A DNA stretch of 26,497 bases from Lachnospiraceae bacterium (lineage in GTDB: Bacteria > Bacillota > Clostridia > Lachnospirales > Lachnospiraceae). Numbering within the stretch: position 1 is the first letter of the stretch; each line of letters opens with the position of its first letter. Positions 24,295 through 26,497 of the stretch are shown here, piece after piece. Location: the NCBI GenBank assembly GCA_009774375.1, contig VSNO01000048.1, positions 1 to 26,497 of the forward strand, read 5' to 3'. Below the pieces are notes generated by a model. The model ran no database searches, was not told the origin of the DNA, and worked only from the letters and a program-made list of their open reading frames with translations. Made by a program: the position numbers and the translations under genes.

Positions 24295-24777
24295 ATGCTC
24301 AGATTAGAGAAAGTTACAGGGAAAAACGTATGGGATCTTCTGAAATTAAAGGTTTCTGATGACCAGAGAAGATTTGTTGCGGGCAATGATATCAGCATTA
24401 TTGAGGCTTATACGGCAATTACCGGGAATGGATATGCTTTCCCTTTTGGCATTTATGAAGATGATAAGCCGGTCGGATTTCTTATGATAGGGTTTGATGT
24501 TGATGATTACTGGGATGATGCGCCTGAAATAGCTAAAAGCAACTATAATTTGTGGAGGCTTATGATTGACAGGTCCTATCAGGGAAAAGGATTTGGCCGG
24601 GAGGCTGTCAAACTTGCATTGGATTTTATTAGGACGTTTCCCTGTGGGAAAGCAGCGTATTGCTGGTTATCATATGAGCCTGATAATGATGTTGCCCGAA
24701 AGATATACAGTTCGTTTGGGTTCTCTGAAACAGGCGAAAGGGATGGTGAGGAACTGATAGCCGTTCTGAAGCTTTAA
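24295..24777 (+). CDS. GNAT-family N-acetyltransferase
   Basis: This 160-residue protein transfers an acetyl group from acetyl-CoA to an amine of a small molecule or protein; the acceptor is unknown. The acetyl-CoA loop is QGKGFG (96-101) after the strand NLWRLMIDRSY, and a conserved C-terminal segment, EPDNDVARKIYSSFGF, completes the fold. The overall pattern resembles BltD/PaiA-like polyamine acetyltransferases, a weak guess. The start at 24295 has GGAG (24283-24286) 8 nt upstream; an ATG at 24277 lacks a site. An extended -10 box (TGGTATGAT, 24248-24256) may be its promoter. It is more AT-rich than the operons before it, bounded by terminators on both sides, and probably accessory. Confidence 0.88.
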   Translation: MLRLEKVTGKNVWDLLKLKVSDDQRRFVAGNDISIIEAYTAITGNGYAFPFGIYEDDKPVGFLMIGFDVDDYWDDAPEIAKSNYNLWRLMIDRSYQGKGFGREAVKLALDFIRTFPCGKAAYCWLSYEPDNDVARKIYSSFGFSETGERDGEELIAVLKL

Positions 24778-24802
24778 AAATTTCATCATCATAATAATTT
24801 TG

Positions 24803-24842
24803 GGTGTATGGTATAGAGAAAATCAATATCATGCACCTTTTT
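24803..24842 (+). terminator. Rho-independent terminator after the acetyltransferase gene
   Basis: Segment 24803-24814 pairs with 24826-24837 (12 bp, two G-U pairs) around an 11-nt loop, and TTTTT (24838-24842) follows directly. Confidence 0.75.
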
Positions 24843-24859
24843 AAAAGCCGGATTCAAAG

Positions 24860-25185
24860 ATGTATAACTTCATGCAGCTTGGCAGGAAGGAGCTGCTGAC
24901 GGCGGTTGACTGTATCCGTATCGGGATGGACGGCATGAGGGAAAAAGCAATCCTCTCCGTTTACGTGTCCGGCGACAGGATCAGCGTCAGGCGTTTTGAC
25001 GAACGGCAGGAAGTTACGCTGAAGGATGCAGGGGATAAAGAGGGGGACGAATTTTCAGAAAGGTGCTGGCGACCTTTAGTTCAGACAGGATCATATTCCG
25101 CAGCAGCCTTAAAATGTCCGGCATCGTGACAGCATGCGACAATCTGATAGACTGGGTATGCTTCGGAACAGGTAAAGGAAAATGA
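24860..25185 (+). pseudogene. Frameshifted relic gene of unknown function
   Basis: An ORF from 24860 starts MYNFMQLGRKELLTAVDC and becomes implausible after a run of five Gs (25042-25046). Adding one G restores a frame that reads on with coding character (FRKVLATFSSDRIIFRSS, later DNLIDWVCFG) to a TGA at 25183-25185, giving about 108 residues. So either one base was lost here or the run was miscalled in sequencing. There is no good ribosome-binding site before 24860, and a terminator lies just upstream, so expression is doubtful. I do not recognise the family; such small proteins are often cargo of mobile elements. The GC content is higher than in the genes that follow. Confidence 0.5.
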
Positions 25186-25188
25186 TAA

Positions 25189-25356
25189 TACAATCCGACC
25201 GGGGAATATAAAAAGATAGAACCGGATTGCCGGGAGGGAGTGAGGGCGCAGTTGGAGCGCATGAAAGAACTGTGCAAGGAGCGTAACAGTCTGTACGAAA
25301 AGCAGAATGATTTGAAAGGGCAGAAAGAGAAAATAGAGAAGTTGCTAGCACGATAA
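25189..25356 (+). pseudogene. Relic coiled-coil segment without a start
   Basis: A 55-codon open stretch (begins YNPTGEYKKIEPD, ends KIEKLLAR, stop TAA at 25354) is rich in E, K, Q and L with helical, coiled-coil character. It lies in the same frame as the corrected upstream relic and is separated from it only by the tandem stops TGA-TAA (25183-25188). An in-frame GTG at 25240 has GGGAGG only 2 nt upstream, too close for a good start. I read it as the tail of a broken gene, perhaps the same one as upstream. The rest of 25357-25444 holds only the promoter and ribosome-binding site of the Nudix gene. Confidence 0.45.
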
Positions 25357-25375
25357 GAAATATGAGGTGTGTCGG

Positions 25376-25405
25376 TTGCTATGCCCTGTATTTTTGTGAT
25401 AAAAT
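25376..25405 (+). promoter_or_regulatory. Promoter of the Nudix gene
   Basis: TTGCTA (25376-25381), an 18-nt spacer and TAAAAT (25400-25405) with TG at 25397-25398 form an extended -10 type promoter about 40 nt ahead of the start codon. Confidence 0.55.
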
Positions 25406-25444
25406 AGAATTAGTAGACAAGAAGTTGTAAAGGAGAGTGAGCGG

Positions 25445-25930
25445 ATGATTTTTAAAGCTAAGAATGGTGCGGAAATTATAGAAAAAATAAATATTGATGA
25501 AAATGAAGCTATAGGAAAATTTTCCAATTTAAATCATGTCTTAGTTGTTGTGAAAATAGAAAATGATTATTTGCTGGGGTGGCATAAATGGAGAAGTGAC
25601 TGGGAAACATTTGGCGGACTGATAGAAGCGGGGGAAAGTCTTAGAGAATGTATTGCCCGCGAATGTGAAGAAGAACTTGGAATCAGCAATGTAAAATTTG
25701 AGTATTTGGGAATCGTGCATTATAATATGCCGCCTGGTTATTGGGTTAAAGATTGGCATGAAGAATACGGTGGATTATATGGAATTACCCTTTCAAGAGA
25801 TGCAATTCAAATGATGGAAGAAAAAAGGCAGGATAAGGATGAAATTGGTGAGATTGGATTATATTCTGAACTAAAAGCACGAGAAGAAAACATAGATGAA
25901 ATAAATGAAAAACTGTTGGAGTTCTATTGA
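25445..25930 (+). CDS. Nudix hydrolase
   Basis: The 161-residue protein carries a complete Nudix box, G-x5-E-x7-RE-x2-EE-x-G, at 58-80 (G58, E64, R72, E73, E76, E77, G79), which binds divalent metal and hydrolyses a nucleoside diphosphate linked to another group. The substrate cannot be told; house-cleaning of nucleotides or nucleotide-sugar hydrolysis are both possible. A tryptophan-rich stretch (HKWRSDW) precedes the box. AGGAG (25431-25435) 9 nt upstream supports the start. The base composition is far more AT-rich than in the housekeeping operons, suggesting acquisition by transfer. The histidine phosphatase gene follows after 54 nt, and the two probably form a small accessory unit. Confidence 0.88.
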   Translation: MIFKAKNGAEIIEKINIDENEAIGKFSNLNHVLVVVKIENDYLLGWHKWRSDWETFGGLIEAGESLRECIARECEEELGISNVKFEYLGIVHYNMPPGYWVKDWHEEYGGLYGITLSRDAIQMMEEKRQDKDEIGEIGLYSELKAREENIDEINEKLLEFY

Positions 25931-25984
25931 GATTTATACAAAGAATCAGGATATACCTGTAATTAAATTTGAGGAGGTATTATT

Positions 25985-26473
25985 GTGACTAAAGTATATT
26001 TCGTTCGTCATGCAGAGCCCAATTATAACAATCATAATGACGCTCTTCGGGAATTATCTTCAAAAGGAATGAAAGATAGAAAATTGGTTACTAAATTTCT
26101 GGTAGATAAGCATATTGATGTTGTTTTATCAAGTCCATATAAAAGGGCAATAGATACAGTTAAGGATTTTGCAGATAGTTATGGTATAGAAATTGATATT
26201 ATATATGATTTTAGGGAAAGAAAAGTAGAAAGTGGATGGATTGAGGATTTTACATCATTCACAAAAATGCAATGGAATGATTTTACATACAAATTGTCAG
26301 ATGGAGAATGCCTTCAAGAAGTTCAAACGAGAAATATGTCAGCATTGCAACAGGTATTAAATAAATATGCAGGAAAGAATATTGTAGTAGGAAGTCATGG
26401 AACTGCGTTAAGTACGATTATTATAGTAAACGACGTTAATTCTTTCTGTTTGACTCTAGGAAAAAGAGCATAG
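25985..26473 (+). CDS. Histidine phosphatase family protein, C-terminus probably truncated
   Basis: The 162-residue protein has the phosphoglycerate-mutase-like RH motif near its N-terminus (YFVRHAEPN; R8, H9), a second arginine R54 in SSPYKR, an acidic residue E78 in FRERK, and the second histidine H138 in VVGSHGTAL. It should remove phosphate from a small molecule or protein through a phosphohistidine. Relatives usually run on 20-40 residues after the second histidine with a YYD-like strand; here the sequence turns to NDVNSFCLTLGKRA and stops. I infer a C-terminal replacement or truncation, though the four core residues remain. GTG at 25985 is the start, with AGGAGG (25972-25977) 7 nt upstream. 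It is AT-rich like the Nudix gene before it. Only 24 bases remain in the window. Confidence 0.8.
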   Translation: MTKVYFVRHAEPNYNNHNDALRELSSKGMKDRKLVTKFLVDKHIDVVLSSPYKRAIDTVKDFADSYGIEIDIIYDFRERKVESGWIEDFTSFTKMQWNDFTYKLSDGECLQEVQTRNMSALQQVLNKYAGKNIVVGSHGTALSTIIIVNDVNSFCLTLGKRA

Positions 26474-26497
26474 AGTAGCAAGCTTGTCATTTGGCTG

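Noticed and set aside
1..26497. CRISPR array, tRNA or rRNA gene, intact transposase
   Set aside because: I looked for regular direct repeats with spacers, cloverleaf patterns with CCA-type ends, rRNA-like blocks and transposase or integrase motifs, and saw none that hold up.

Overview
The window looks like chromosomal DNA of a low-to-mid GC Firmicute, most likely a Lachnospiraceae-type gut Clostridia. This is an inference from strong AGGAGG ribosome-binding sites, consensus TTGACA/TATAAT promoters, gene content, and gene strings familiar from that family (dnaE-pfkA; birA-small ORF-coaX-dusB; greA-lysS). All convincing genes are on the + strand. I see no rRNA, tRNA, CRISPR array or intact insertion sequence.

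Layout. 1-2045: a terminator, a strong promoter, a structured leader and aspS. 2046-5180: an unfamiliar envelope cluster made of a zinc-ribbon membrane protein, an overlapping lipoprotein, a membrane-anchored C39-like cysteine peptidase and a half-size EamA transporter. 5204-5679: a minimal nucleotidyltransferase (MntA-like antitoxin) whose HEPN toxin partner has been deleted to a stub. 5700-10399: dnaE and pfkA, separated by stacked hairpins and a promoter. 10530-14300: a Ktr/Trk potassium-uptake pair, a SPOUT RNA methyltransferase and proC. 14353-15840: a strong promoter carrying an operator-like dyad, then a secreted SH3/SleB-type cell-wall hydrolase. 15877-17018: terminator, promoter and argF. 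17127-21498: birA, a small uncharacterised ORF, coaX, dusB and a DUF3298/RsiV-like membrane-anchored protein. 21537-24128: a perfect consensus promoter driving greA and lysS; LysRS carries an extra C-terminal tRNA-binding OB domain. 24148-26497: an accessory end with a GNAT acetyltransferase, frameshifted gene relics, and a very AT-rich pair (Nudix hydrolase and a histidine phosphatase with an odd, short C-terminus).

How the genes work together. Most of the window is housekeeping: translation (aspS, lysS, dusB, SPOUT methylase), replication (dnaE), transcription fidelity (greA), glycolysis (pfkA), cofactors (birA, coaX) and amino acids (proC, argF). The adjacency of K+ uptake and proline synthesis suggests an osmotic theme, but this is only inference. 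I found no clearly complete new system. The best candidates for undescribed biology are the 2160-4698 envelope cluster, the alternative hairpins in the aspS leader, the LysRS fusion, and the regulatory region of the cell-wall hydrolase. The decayed toxin-antitoxin locus and the relics near 24.8-25.4 kb are evolutionary scars rather than working systems.
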